The position numbers were made by a program, and so were the translations under genes. Shown here piece after piece: positions 47,275 to 57,400 of a stretch of 64,000 bases of DNA (its first letter is position 1; every line of letters starts with the position of its first letter). Origin of the DNA: an uncultured Niabella sp. (lineage in GTDB: Bacteria > Bacteroidota > Bacteroidia > Chitinophagales > Chitinophagaceae); assembly GCA_934486785.1 (NCBI GenBank), contig CAKSQK010000002.1, positions 297,021 through 361,020 on the forward strand. Direction: 5' to 3'. Below the pieces are notes generated by a model. That model was not told where the DNA came from. It did not search any database and saw only the letters and a list, made by a program, of their open reading frames with translations.

Positions 47275-47306
47275 CAAATTTATTAATTATTAGTGTTAGC
47301 TAACAA
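47275..47306 (-). promoter_or_regulatory. Promoter of the DtxR-type regulator gene
   Basis: The minus strand reads TTG (47306-47304), 21 bases, TAAATTTG (47282-47275), an exact -7 element that ends three bases before the ATG at 47271. The transcript would be leaderless or nearly so. Confidence 0.6.
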
Positions 47307-47329
47307 AATAGTTAGCCTTAATTTGTTAG
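47294..47329. promoter_or_regulatory. Putative DtxR-type operator, palindrome and GTTAG repeats
   Basis: TGTTAGCTAACA (47294-47305) is a perfect 12-bp palindrome. GTTAG recurs at 47311-47315 and 47325-47329, i.e. every 14-16 bases. The palindrome covers the -33 element of the regulator promoter and the last repeat overlaps the -33 element of the receptor promoter. The TTAGGTTAACC-like style of DtxR-family sites supports operator function; this is inference. Confidence 0.55.
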
Positions 47330-47352
47330 TATCATCTAATCTTTTAATTTCG
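47323..47352 (+). promoter_or_regulatory. Promoter of the TonB receptor-thioredoxin operon
   Basis: TTG (47323-47325), 19 bases, TAATTTCG (47345-47352), a one-mismatch -7 element at ideal spacing. Start of translation is at 47379. Confidence 0.55.
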
Positions 47353-47378
47353 TCGTTCTATCAACAAAAAAGAATTTA

Positions 47379-49670
47379 ATGCCCAGGTATAAAATATTTT
47401 TCACGGCAATAGTTTTGTTTACTAGTTTAATTGTTCATGTTCAGGCCCAAACAGGCGCCCTGCACGGCAGGGTATCGGATGCAGAAGGCAGCCCGCTTGA
47501 AGCAGCATCTGTTTATATTCCCCAGTTGAAAACAGGCGTCACTACAGATGAACATGGGAAATACATGCTGGAAAACGTGCCTTATGGAACCTGGGAAGTG
47601 GAAGTAAGCTACCTGAGCTACAACAGGCGCAAAGAAATGGTTACCATCAACAGCGCATCCCTTTCCAGGCATTTTATCCTCACTTCTGCGCAACTGGAAG
47701 AAATTGTGATCAGCGGCACGATGAAAGAAGTGTCGAAGCGTGAAAGCCCTGTGCCTGTAGAAGTATATACTTCCAGATTTTTTATATCAAACCCCACTCC
47801 TTCTGTTTTTGATGCATTGCAGCACATCAACGGGGTTCGGCCACAATTAAACTGTAATATCTGCAACACCGGCGACATTCACATTAACGGACTGGAAGGC
47901 CCTTATACCATGATCCTGATTGATGGCATGCCAATCGTTAGCGGCTTGTCAACGGTTTATGGCTTAAACGGCATTCCGCAGGCTTTAATAGATCGTGTGG
48001 AAGTTGTAAAAGGGCCTGCATCCTCGCTGTATGGCAGTGAGGCCGTGGGCGGGCTGATCAACATCATTACCAAAAGGCCCGGCAACGCGCCTGTCATTTC
48101 TGCTGATGTGTTTGGCACAAGCTGGGCAGAGATCAATGCAGACGTGGCTGCAAAATTCAGCGCGGGTAAAAATGCGCAGTCTTTACTGGGCGCCAGTTAT
48201 TTTAACTACAGCCATCCCATTGATCATAACAAGGACAACTTTACGGATGCAACACTGCAGAACAGGATATCGGTATTTAACAAATGGAGTTTTGACAGGC
48301 AACACAACAGGCTGTTTACAATGGCCGGGAGATATGTGTATGAAGACCGCTGGGGCGGAGAAATGAACTGGGAAAAGAAATACAGGGGAGGCAATGAAGT
48401 ATATGGGGAAAGTATTTATACCAGCCGCTGGGAATTGTTTGGAACCTACCAGCTACCGGTTAAGGAAAGAATTTTATTCCAGTTCAGCGCCAACGGGCAT
48501 AACCAAAACTCAGTTTATGGAAACACACCGTATATGGCCAATCAGAAAATAACTTTTGGCCAGCTTACCTGGTTTAAAACCCTGGGTAAGCATGACCTTT
48601 TAAGCGGTCTTGCTTACCGGCACACCTATTATGATGACAATACACCGGCCACCGCCAGTGCTGTGAATGAGCATGCCAACCAGTCATCCTATACAAATCT
48701 TCCGGGGGTATTTATACAGGATGAAATATCGCTGAATGATCATAACAAACTGTTGCTGGGCATGCGTTATGACCATCATTCGCTACACGGCAGCATACTT
48801 ACACCGCGTATTAATTATAAATGGAACTCGAAAAATAAAAACAATGAATTGCGCCTAGGCTTTGGCAACGGCTATCGCGTAGCAAATGTGTTTACAGAAG
48901 ACCATGCTGCTTTAACCGGCGCCAGGGAAGTGGTTTTCATCAGCGGCCTTGAGCCGGAAACCTCCTGGAACGGCAACCTGAATTTTGTAAAGAAATTTTC
49001 TGCAGGATACACGTTGATCGGGCTGGATGCGACAGCATTCTACACTTATTTCAACAACAAAATCATTGCCGATTATGACAGCGATCCGAACAAGATCATT
49101 TATGACAATTTAAAAGGTCATGCTGTATCGAAGGGTGTTTCTTTAAACATGGATATTGTTTTTCCAATGGGATTGAAGATACTGGCCGGCGCTACTGCCA
49201 TGGATGTTTACAGCAAAGAAAACGGCATTAAAACAAGGCAGTTGTTTACTGAAAAATTTACCGCTACCTGGAATGCCGGTTATACATTTACAAACATTGG
49301 GCTTACTGTGGATTATACAGGCAATGTATACAGCCCCATGCGTTTGCCCTTGTTGAGTGAAAATGATCCCCGCAGCGAATACTCCCCGTGGTGGAGCATT
49401 CAAAACCTGCAACTGACAAAAAAAGCAGGAAGGCATATTGAAATATACGGCGGGATTAAAAACCTTTTAAACTGGACGCCCAACAAGGATGTGCCTTTCC
49501 TCATTGCGAGAGCTCAGGATCCGTTTGATAAAAATGTTCAGTTTGATGCAGGCGGCCAACCCATGATAACGCCGGAAAATCCTTACGGCCTTACCTTTGA
49601 TCCTTCTTATATGTATGCGCCCAACCAGGGAATGAGGGGCTTCTTAGGCTTTCGCTACAATTTGTTTTAA
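47379..49670 (+). CDS. TonB-dependent receptor with CxxC in the plug
   Basis: Signal peptide (1-22, ending VQAQ), then a CarboxypepD_reg-like domain (ALHGRVSDAEGSPLEAASVY; about 26-110). The plug at about 120-235 contains C159-N-I-C162 in QLNCNICNTGDIHINGLEG, the motif DRVEVVKGPASSLYGSEAVG, and GLINIITKRPG. The barrel runs to the terminal Phe (GFLGFRYNLF). The plug CxxC is unusual and may bind a metal or form a redox-active disulfide. The next gene, 11 bases on, encodes a thioredoxin-fold protein, and the divergent gene is a metal regulator. A metal-complex substrate is therefore likely (inference). Confidence 0.88.
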   Translation: MPRYKIFFTAIVLFTSLIVHVQAQTGALHGRVSDAEGSPLEAASVYIPQLKTGVTTDEHGKYMLENVPYGTWEVEVSYLSYNRRKEMVTINSASLSRHFILTSAQLEEIVISGTMKEVSKRESPVPVEVYTSRFFISNPTPSVFDALQHINGVRPQLNCNICNTGDIHINGLEGPYTMILIDGMPIVSGLSTVYGLNGIPQALIDRVEVVKGPASSLYGSEAVGGLINIITKRPGNAPVISADVFGTSWAEINADVAAKFSAGKNAQSLLGASYFNYSHPIDHNKDNFTDATLQNRISVFNKWSFDRQHNRLFTMAGRYVYEDRWGGEMNWEKKYRGGNEVYGESIYTSRWELFGTYQLPVKERILFQFSANGHNQNSVYGNTPYMANQKITFGQLTWFKTLGKHDLLSGLAYRHTYYDDNTPATASAVNEHANQSSYTNLPGVFIQDEISLNDHNKLLLGMRYDHHSLHGSILTPRINYKWNSKNKNNELRLGFGNGYRVANVFTEDHAALTGAREVVFISGLEPETSWNGNLNFVKKFSAGYTLIGLDATAFYTYFNNKIIADYDSDPNKIIYDNLKGHAVSKGVSLNMDIVFPMGLKILAGATAMDVYSKENGIKTRQLFTEKFTATWNAGYTFTNIGLTVDYTGNVYSPMRLPLLSENDPRSEYSPWWSIQNLQLTKKAGRHIEIYGGIKNLLNWTPNKDVPFLIARAQDPFDKNVQFDAGGQPMITPENPYGLTFDPSYMYAPNQGMRGFLGFRYNLF

Positions 49671-49681
49671 AAAATTAAAGC

Positions 49682-50188
49682 ATGATGAAAAGGATCGCGC
49701 TGGTTTTAATAATGGTTTTCTATTTGAACAGCATTGTGGCTGCCCAAACAAATTTAATAGCCATCGAACACGTGGACAGCATGATGCGCATCAGCAAAAA
49801 ACCCGTGCTTATCCTGCTGTCAACAAAGTGGTGCAAATATTGCCAGATGCAGAAGAACCAACTGAAAAAAAACAGCGCTTTTTTAAAACAGGCTGATAGC
49901 TTTTATTATGTTGTTTTTGATGCTGAACGCAAAGACCCTGTAACATTTCATCAAAAAACATTTTACTATAAGCCAACTGGCATGTCTTCCGGCATTCATG
50001 AGCTGGCCATAGCGCTGAACGGTTCAGAGCAAACAGCTTTTCCTACCTGGCTTGTTTTAAACAGCAGCTACCAGGTTGTTTTTAAAAGAAGCCAAGTACT
50101 TAAACCAGCAGAAATACAGGAATTGCTTAAAGCCATCGCTCGTTTACAGCAAATGCCTAACAGCGCTGCATCCGCACATCAGCTTTAG
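49682..50188 (+). CDS. Periplasmic thioredoxin-fold protein
   Basis: Signal peptide at 1-20 (IVAAQ). Thioredoxin-like fold (Thioredoxin_7 type): VLILLSTKWCKYCQMQKNQL with C51-K-Y-C54 as redox centre, and the cis-Pro in AFPTWLVLN. Length 168 residues. Translationally close to the TonB receptor (11 bases), so the pair is probably one operon. It may reduce the CxxC in the receptor plug or the incoming ligand. Its stop codon overlaps that of carB on the other strand as TTAG. Confidence 0.85.
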   Translation: MMKRIALVLIMVFYLNSIVAAQTNLIAIEHVDSMMRISKKPVLILLSTKWCKYCQMQKNQLKKNSAFLKQADSFYYVVFDAERKDPVTFHQKTFYYKPTGMSSGIHELAIALNGSEQTAFPTWLVLNSSYQVVFKRSQVLKPAEIQELLKAIARLQQMPNSAASAHQL

Positions 50189-53100
50189 TATTCATCCCAG
50201 CTTTTAATCTTCAGATCATCTTCATCAAGCGTGCAAAACGCAGTTATAAAAGCCGCCGCCAGGCGCGCGTTGGTCAATAACGGTATGTTATAATCTACCG
50301 CTGCGCGGCGAATGGTATAATCGTTGGCCAGTTCGCGCGAGCTTACATCCTTAGGAATATTGACAACAAGGTCAAACGTCTTGGCCGCAATTAAATTTTT
50401 CACGTTCATTGCTCCCAGCTCATCGGGCCACATTACCGCCGTAGCCTGCACACCATTGTCTTCCAAAAACTTTTGGGTGCCTCTTGTAGCGTAGATGGTA
50501 TATCTTTTTTCCTGCAATAATTTACATGCATCCAGCAAATCTACTTTCGACTTGCTTTCACCTGAAGAGATCATGACTGATTTTTTGGGAATGGTATAGC
50601 CAACGGATAACAACGCTTTCAGCAATGCTTCTGAAAAATCATCTCCAATGCAGCCCACCTCACCTGTAGACGACATGTCCACGCCTAAAATAGGATCGGC
50701 ATTTTGTAGCCGCGAAAAGGAGAACTGCGAAGCTTTTACGCCCACGTGCTCCAGTTCAAAAGCGCTGCTGTCGGGCTTTTCATAAGGCGCATCCAACATG
50801 GCTCGCGTAGCCATTTCAATAAAATTTCTTTTTATAACTTTTGAAACGAACGGGAACGAACGCGAAGCACGCAGGTTGCATTCAATTACTTTAATTTCGT
50901 TATTGGTAGCTAAAAACTGAATGTTGAATGGCCCGGTAATATTAAGTTCGCTGGCAATTTGCCTTGATACTTTTTTTACGCGGCGCATGGTTTCCAGGTA
51001 AATTCTTTGCGCGGGAAAAACCAATGTTGCATCGCCTGAATGCACACCTGCAAACTCCACATGCTCAGAAATAGCGTACTCAATAATTTCGCCATTCCTG
51101 GCCACAGCATCCATTTCAATTTCTTTAGCATTCTCTAAGAAAGAAGAAACCACAACCGGGTGCTCTTTGGACACATTGGCCGCTATGGTAAGAAATTTAT
51201 GTACCTGTTCTTTAGTATAACATACGTTCATAGCTGCGCCTGAAAGCACATATGAAGGGCGAATGAGCACAGGAAATCCCACATCGCTGATGAACGCATC
51301 AATATCATCAAAATTTGTCAGCTCCTTCCAGCGGGGCTGGTCAATGCCAAGCTGATCGAGCATGGCTGAAAATTTATGACGGTTCTCAGCCCTGTCTATC
51401 GAAACGGCCGGTGTTCCTAAAATGGGCACATTTCTTTTGTGCAGCTTAATGGCAAGGTTATTGGGAATTTGCCCGCCCATGGAAAGGATCACACCTTTTG
51501 GAGTTTCAATATCTATCACATCCATCACACGTTCAAACGACAACTCGTCAAAATACAGGCGGTCGCACATATCATAATCTGTAGAAACGGTTTCGGGGTT
51601 GTAATTGATCATGACAGATCCATAGCCCAGCTCCCGCGCTGTTTGAACGGCGTTCACTGAGCACCAGTCAAACTCAACCGAAGAACCGATGCGGTATGCG
51701 CCGGAGCCCAAAACAATAATGGTTTCTTTAGCTGATTGCGTTGGCGTGAAAGACGGTTTATCATCGTAAGTAAAATAGAGGTAATTGGTTTTTTCAGGAT
51801 CGTCTGATGCCACGGTATTGATGCGGCGCACCGCAGGCACGATGTTTTGCTTTTTACGATGTTCGCGCAGCCGCCACATTTCATCCTGCTGGTTGCCGCC
51901 CGGGTCTTCTACAAAACGTACGATCTGAAAATCGGAAAAGCCCAGTTGCTTGGCCTGTTGCAATACATCATGTGGCAGTTCTTCTATGGTTTGGTAGGTT
52001 GCCAGCTTTTTACTGAAGGCAACAATATTTTCAAGCTTTTGTAAAAACCATTTATCTATTTTGGTTAGCGTCTCCACCTGATCTACCGTGTACCCTTTTT
52101 CAAAAGCTTCGGCTATGGCAAAAATGCGCAGGTCAGTTGGGTTTGATAAAGCTTCATCCAGGTTGTCAAACTGCAGATCTTTGTTGCCCACAAAACCGTG
52201 CATGCCCTGCCCTATCATGCGAAGGCCTTTCTGAATGATCTCTTCAAATGAATGGCCGATAGACATGATCTCGCCCACCGATTTCATAGAAGAACCGATC
52301 TCGCGGCTTACGCCTTCAAATTTGGTTAAATCCCAGCGCGGAATCTTTGCGATCATATAATCAACCGATGGCGCTACGTACGCAGAATTGGGCGTTCCCA
52401 TTTCACCGATCTGATCGAGCGAATAGCCCAAAGCCAGTTTGGTAGCCACAAAGGCCAGCGGGTAGCCTGATGCTTTAGAGGCCAGCGCCGATGAGCGGCT
52501 CAGCCTGGCGTTGATCTCTATGATACGGTAATCATTGGTTTCAGCATTAAAAGCGTACTGTATATTGCACTCGCCCACGATGCCGATATGGCGCACCGTC
52601 TGGCGGGCTACATCTTCCAGCAGCGCTACCTGTTCTTTTGATAAAGTGATGATGGGCGCCACTACAATGCTTTCCCCGGTATGAATGCCAAGTGGATCAA
52701 AATTTTCCATGGGCACCACGGTAAAGCAGTGGTCATTTTTATCGCGGATGACTTCAAATTCAATTTCTTTCCAGCCCTTCAGGCTTTCTTCCACCAAAAT
52801 TTGTTTTGAATAAGACAGTGAGCTGGTACACAGTTTTACAAATTCTTCTTCGTTGTTGGTGATGCCTGAGCCAAGCCCACCCAGCGCATAAGCTGAGCGT
52901 ACCATAATGGGGTAACCGATGCGGTTGGCCACTTCCACAGCTTCCTCTACAGAACCAACGGCCTGCGACACGGGTGTTTTTACCTCTATCTCGTCCAGCT
53001 TTTTTACAAACAGGTCGCGGTCTTCGGTGATCATGATGGCTTCCACAGAAGTACCCAGCACTTTTACGCCGTACTTTTCCAGCGTCCCGTTTAGGTAAAG

Positions 53101-53400
53101 CTCAGTTCCGCAGTTCAGCGCTGTCTGGCCGCCAAAAGCCAGCAAAATGCCGTCAGGTTTTTCTTTTTCAATCACCTTTTCCACAAAACCGGGAGTAACC
53201 GGCAAAAAATAAACTTTATCTGCCACACCCTGTGAGGTTTGTATGGTGGCAATATTGGGATTAATCAATATGGTGTAAATGCCTTCTTCGCGCAGGGCTT
53301 TTAAAGCCTGTGAGCCTGAATAATCAAATTCGCCGGCCTGGCCTATTTTAAGGGCTCCGGAACCTAACAACAATACTTTTTTAATGGATCCATCCATCAT
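50185..53400 (-). CDS. carB: Carbamoyl-phosphate synthase large subunit
   Basis: Makes carbamoyl phosphate for arginine and pyrimidine synthesis from bicarbonate, ATP and ammonia delivered by CarA. The duplicated ATP-grasp halves are visible: first VLLLGSGALKIGQAGEFDYS (about 9-28) and VRSAYALGGLGSG; second IIVLGSGAYRIGSSVEFDWC (about 560) and LIRPSYVLSGAAM. The C-terminal MGS-like allosteric domain (YTIYATRGTQKFLEDNGV) follows. Length 1071 residues, as in E. coli (1073). carA is not in the window. No terminator separates it from the convergent thioredoxin gene. Confidence 0.97.
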   Translation of the reverse strand: MMDGSIKKVLLLGSGALKIGQAGEFDYSGSQALKALREEGIYTILINPNIATIQTSQGVADKVYFLPVTPGFVEKVIEKEKPDGILLAFGGQTALNCGTELYLNGTLEKYGVKVLGTSVEAIMITEDRDLFVKKLDEIEVKTPVSQAVGSVEEAVEVANRIGYPIMVRSAYALGGLGSGITNNEEEFVKLCTSSLSYSKQILVEESLKGWKEIEFEVIRDKNDHCFTVVPMENFDPLGIHTGESIVVAPIITLSKEQVALLEDVARQTVRHIGIVGECNIQYAFNAETNDYRIIEINARLSRSSALASKASGYPLAFVATKLALGYSLDQIGEMGTPNSAYVAPSVDYMIAKIPRWDLTKFEGVSREIGSSMKSVGEIMSIGHSFEEIIQKGLRMIGQGMHGFVGNKDLQFDNLDEALSNPTDLRIFAIAEAFEKGYTVDQVETLTKIDKWFLQKLENIVAFSKKLATYQTIEELPHDVLQQAKQLGFSDFQIVRFVEDPGGNQQDEMWRLREHRKKQNIVPAVRRINTVASDDPEKTNYLYFTYDDKPSFTPTQSAKETIIVLGSGAYRIGSSVEFDWCSVNAVQTARELGYGSVMINYNPETVSTDYDMCDRLYFDELSFERVMDVIDIETPKGVILSMGGQIPNNLAIKLHKRNVPILGTPAVSIDRAENRHKFSAMLDQLGIDQPRWKELTNFDDIDAFISDVGFPVLIRPSYVLSGAAMNVCYTKEQVHKFLTIAANVSKEHPVVVSSFLENAKEIEMDAVARNGEIIEYAISEHVEFAGVHSGDATLVFPAQRIYLETMRRVKKVSRQIASELNITGPFNIQFLATNNEIKVIECNLRASRSFPFVSKVIKRNFIEMATRAMLDAPYEKPDSSAFELEHVGVKASQFSFSRLQNADPILGVDMSSTGEVGCIGDDFSEALLKALLSVGYTIPKKSVMISSGESKSKVDLLDACKLLQEKRYTIYATRGTQKFLEDNGVQATAVMWPDELGAMNVKNLIAAKTFDLVVNIPKDVSSRELANDYTIRRAAVDYNIPLLTNARLAAAFITAFCTLDEDDLKIKSWDEY

Positions 53401-53556
53401 ATCAATAAAAATTTGGTTTGCCTGATGAGAAATTTTAAAATCGGATAAAGTAACGAAAAAAATAAAGAAGATGAGGTATAAAATACAACCGGCTTTTAAA
53501 ATCCGTTGCGAAAGCCGCTCCTAGCCGTTGCTCCGGCAAAGAGCGCCATGTGCACA

Positions 53557-54456
53557 TTAACTTTTATGCCTTGTATGATACCCTTTATAAGTATGGTAAA
53601 ACACCAGCAAATGAACCATCTTTATCCTGAAGCGGCCTGGCAAAGCCTTGCATTGTGCCAATAAAATCAACACCTGCCGGGGAAGCAGCGTATATAGGAT
53701 ATGCCCCTGCATGGATTGCAGGATGTCTATCCTGAAAAGCGTTTTGGCGCCTGGATGTTTTTTCACAAGATACTTGAGGTTGGTGCGCGCAAATGCCTCT
53801 CTTTGCTGCAAGGCAAATGATAAAGATTTGTTCAAGCGGCCGTGCACAACAGCTTTTTCATTAAAAATAATGTTGGCGTGCGGATACTTTTTTTCAATTG
53901 TACAACCCAGGTCTGTATCCTCACCACCGTATGAAGAAATGTTTTCATCAAACCCGCTTACACCGGTAAACAAATGAACAGGCATGGCCAGATTGGCTGT
54001 AACCAGGTATTTAAAGGACACTTTATTACCATGGCTGTAGCGATGCAGGCCTCTTGTTACATCATAATCCCTCCAGATGTTGTCACTTTCGTACCTGATG
54101 GCACCGAGTGAAATGTGATTTTGCTTGCTGCTAAGCACAGTAAGGTGCTGCTGTAAGAGATCGTGACCGAAGGTAAAATCTGAATCTAAAAAAAGAACAT
54201 ACCTGGCGCTAAGGTATGGGAGCGATAAATTCCTGGCGGCGCTTCTGCCGTGATTTTTTTGATCGGCGTGCTGCAAAACCGAAACGGGAAATTGAAAATG
54301 TGTTTGCTGCAAAAATTCCACAGTGCCGTCTGTTGAGCCATCTACACATACCCACACCTGAAAGCTACTGATGGTTTGCTTTTCAAAACATTGCAAGCAT
54401 TTTTTTAGCTCATCAAGATTGTTATACGTGGGAATAACTATGTCAAAAAGTAGCAT
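53557..54456 (-). CDS. Glycosyltransferase family 2
   Basis: GT-A fold glycosyltransferase. IVIPTYNNLDELKKCLQCFE (about 6-25), VCVDGSTDGTVEFL (about 36-49), HGRSAARNLSLPYL (about 69-82) and the DXD-like LFLDSDFTF (about 90-98) are intact. YGGEDTDLGC near 178 gives the ED acceptor-binding motif. It transfers a sugar from a nucleotide donor, acceptor unknown. Length 299 residues. No membrane helix, so it acts at the cytosolic face. It lies 20 bases downstream of the C25 peptidase gene on the same strand. Confidence 0.88.
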   Translation of the reverse strand: MLLFDIVIPTYNNLDELKKCLQCFEKQTISSFQVWVCVDGSTDGTVEFLQQTHFQFPVSVLQHADQKNHGRSAARNLSLPYLSARYVLFLDSDFTFGHDLLQQHLTVLSSKQNHISLGAIRYESDNIWRDYDVTRGLHRYSHGNKVSFKYLVTANLAMPVHLFTGVSGFDENISSYGGEDTDLGCTIEKKYPHANIIFNEKAVVHGRLNKSLSFALQQREAFARTNLKYLVKKHPGAKTLFRIDILQSMQGHILYTLLPRQVLILLAQCKALPGRFRIKMVHLLVFYHTYKGYHTRHKS

Positions 54457-54476
54457 GCTTTTTCTGTTCGCCGGTT

Positions 54477-57400
54477 CTAACGCATCAAATACATTTTACC
54501 ATACCCGCCTTTAAAGTATCGGTCGGTATTATCATTTTCTGCCCTGTATTTCTCCAGTGATTTTCCGTGGTGGTTGGTAATCACACGATACAGGTACACG
54601 CCGTTGGCCAGCTTTTGGCCGTACTGGTCTGTACCATCCCATTTATATTCGGTAATATTCCGGCCTATCTTTAAAGGTCCTAGTTCGGCCTTAGTAATTT
54701 CCTTCACAATTTTTCCGGTAATGGTCATGATCTGGATCCTGATATTCTGCGGGATCTCTGACCCTGTAAGTGTGAACACGAAGGCTGTTGAAGTGGTGAA
54801 CGGGTTCGGATAGTTCAGCAAATTAGAGATCATTTGCTTATTGATCACCTGGAAATTCACACGGTATTGCATATCGCCAGCGGTATTGCCGCTCTGGTCT
54901 TTTGCAGAAATGATCAGCTCGTAATTACCGTCTTGTTGCAGATAGGGTTTAAAGTTAATGGTAGCAGTATTTTCACCCGATGTGCCCGGGGGATTGAACC
55001 GTAATGTATCACTGTCGTATTTGTATTCCCTGGTAATGCCATCCGGGTGTCTTAGCTGAACTTTCACCAGATCAGGATTATCAATCAGCATCCACTTTGA
55101 ATCATCAGTTAGCTTTATCAGCACATCCGGCTTGCTGGAAACAATGTCTTTGTTCAGAATGTGCATTCCATCAAACGTTACATCCAGATAAGGATTCAGC
55201 GAATCCCCGATCACATAAAAATCTGTATTCAGAAAATTATTAACGTGCACTTGTTCAGGCTGCGCGCTGAGTGGGTTGAACTCAACGAACAATGAATTAT
55301 GGCCGATGAAATTACGCGTTTCAATCGGCACATTCAACCGAATGGTGTCGCCCGCTACAAGAGCTTTTTGATCAGGTACGGCAATATTATTCTCCACGTT
55401 ATTCCTGTCGCGTACAATCACCCTTACTTTCAGGCTGTCGAAAGGCTGGTCGCTCACATTTTTAAAAGCAACGCCAATGTTCAGCGGTTCGCCAAGTTGC
55501 AGCGTGTCTTTTTTACTATAAAAAATATTGGGGGCAATAGCGCCTTCAGGAACCGGTTTTCCATTGACGCGCCAATACCTTAGCTGGTAAGGAGTTCTGT
55601 CAACAAGGTCTTCAGTCCTCATTTCAAACCGCAGCGCCGGGTAGGTTTCTGCGCTGATAGAAGACAGATCGGCAGTTTGCTGCGAAGCAGGTATATCGGA
55701 CATAAGAACTGATTCGCTGCCGTTTTTATCAATGCCTATCACTGAAACGAATCCTTTATCAGCAGAAGAATTTTCGAGGCTGTAACCATCCCACGACAGC
55801 GTTTTCCATCCTTCCGCTTTTGAAAACCGCGGCGATCTGATTGAACCTACCGAATCGGGCACATTTACCGTAACTGTTACAACCAGTTTATCTGATACGG
55901 CTTTACCAACCACCTGTGCTAAAGGCACCTTATTATCTTTCTGGTAAATAAATACATAAGGCAAAAGGGTGTTTGTTGTATCGTGAGGCTGAATAGAATC
56001 AACGGCAGATAAACCAATAGACTTTAATTTATGATACAGTGAGTTATTTTTACCCAGCACAGCTGTATCTGATTTCCAAACCGATGGCAAAATCGTGGGT
56101 ATCCATTGTGCACTGGTCAGTCCCACATAATATCCTGAAGGGATTGAATCCAGGAAGTCCATAACGGTTTTGCGAGCAGCAGTGGTAGAGATGTCGAACT
56201 GGAAAAATCCTAGCACGGTAACTGTATTCCAGGGCAGAGGCCGATAGCTTCCATACATACCAGTGGTGCCCATATCTTTATTGAAAACAGGTTGAAGCGT
56301 TTTGTTATTTATTAGGTAAAACCGCAATGAGTTCATTTGCGGGTTGGCCAAAGGCGATGCCATGAATCCCTGCTGCTTCACCACATCGCCAATTTGCAAC
56401 GCAAAATCAGCTCCACCGCCCGCGTATGGGTAATAGGCATTGCTCACCGTAATGGTTGATTTCAAATTTTCATAACGGAAGAGCCCGGAGGAATCTATAA
56501 ATATCCTGTCGTGCTGACCTCCATCAAACTGGTATCGGTGCGACTGGCCAAAGCCCGGCTCTGATGCAGCAAGGTATGTGAAAGAACTATAATTCCAGTT
56601 GGTTTCATCGGCGCTGCTGGCCGGTGCTGCTGCCACACGCCAATAATACACAGTATTATCTCGAAAGGTTATACCCGGGCTAAACTCCACCAGTCCGCCG
56701 ACTGAAGTCTTGTTTACAGAAATTTTCAGCGGTGAATTAAACAGGCGGGTCGTATCAATTTCCATCAGGTAGTTTTGTGTTGCTGCCAATGGATTAGCAG
56801 TTGAGGCTGCAAAAACGATCTGCTGCCTGTTCACGATGCTATAATCATAGGGATAAACAGGCCGGATGTCGTTTTCATAAATAAAAACATCCCTTGTAAT
56901 AGTATTGTTGGTTTCAAACAATTCGTCAATCTCGTTATCCGGGTCAATCGTGATGGTGATCTTATTCATGCCCTTATCTTTTACAGGATCAACAGGCACT
57001 ACAAAGCGCAAAGAATCGGCATAGCGTATACCTGCAATCGTGTCGCGCCTGATGACTGCAGTTGACTGATCAGGGAAAGTTCTTTTAATTTCCACCACTA
57101 TTTCCCTGTTGATGGCTTTGCCAATATTAAATATCTTATAATCTAATGCAAATTCAGTATCAGCCACTGAAATAAAGCCCGGGCTCACTTTCAAAAACCG
57201 GTCTTCTATGGCATAATCTGGTTTGCTAAAATGATAGGTTGCTATGGCAGGATCTCCGTTCAACACAAATGCTTCACAAAGTATCCGTTGAGAAAAATTG
57301 CTTTCTTCGGGCATAGCCCCAAAAATACTGTTTATGGTATTTTGCATGACCTCGCCCAAACCGGCTCCATATTTTAATTCAGCCAGGTTTCGATAAAAAT

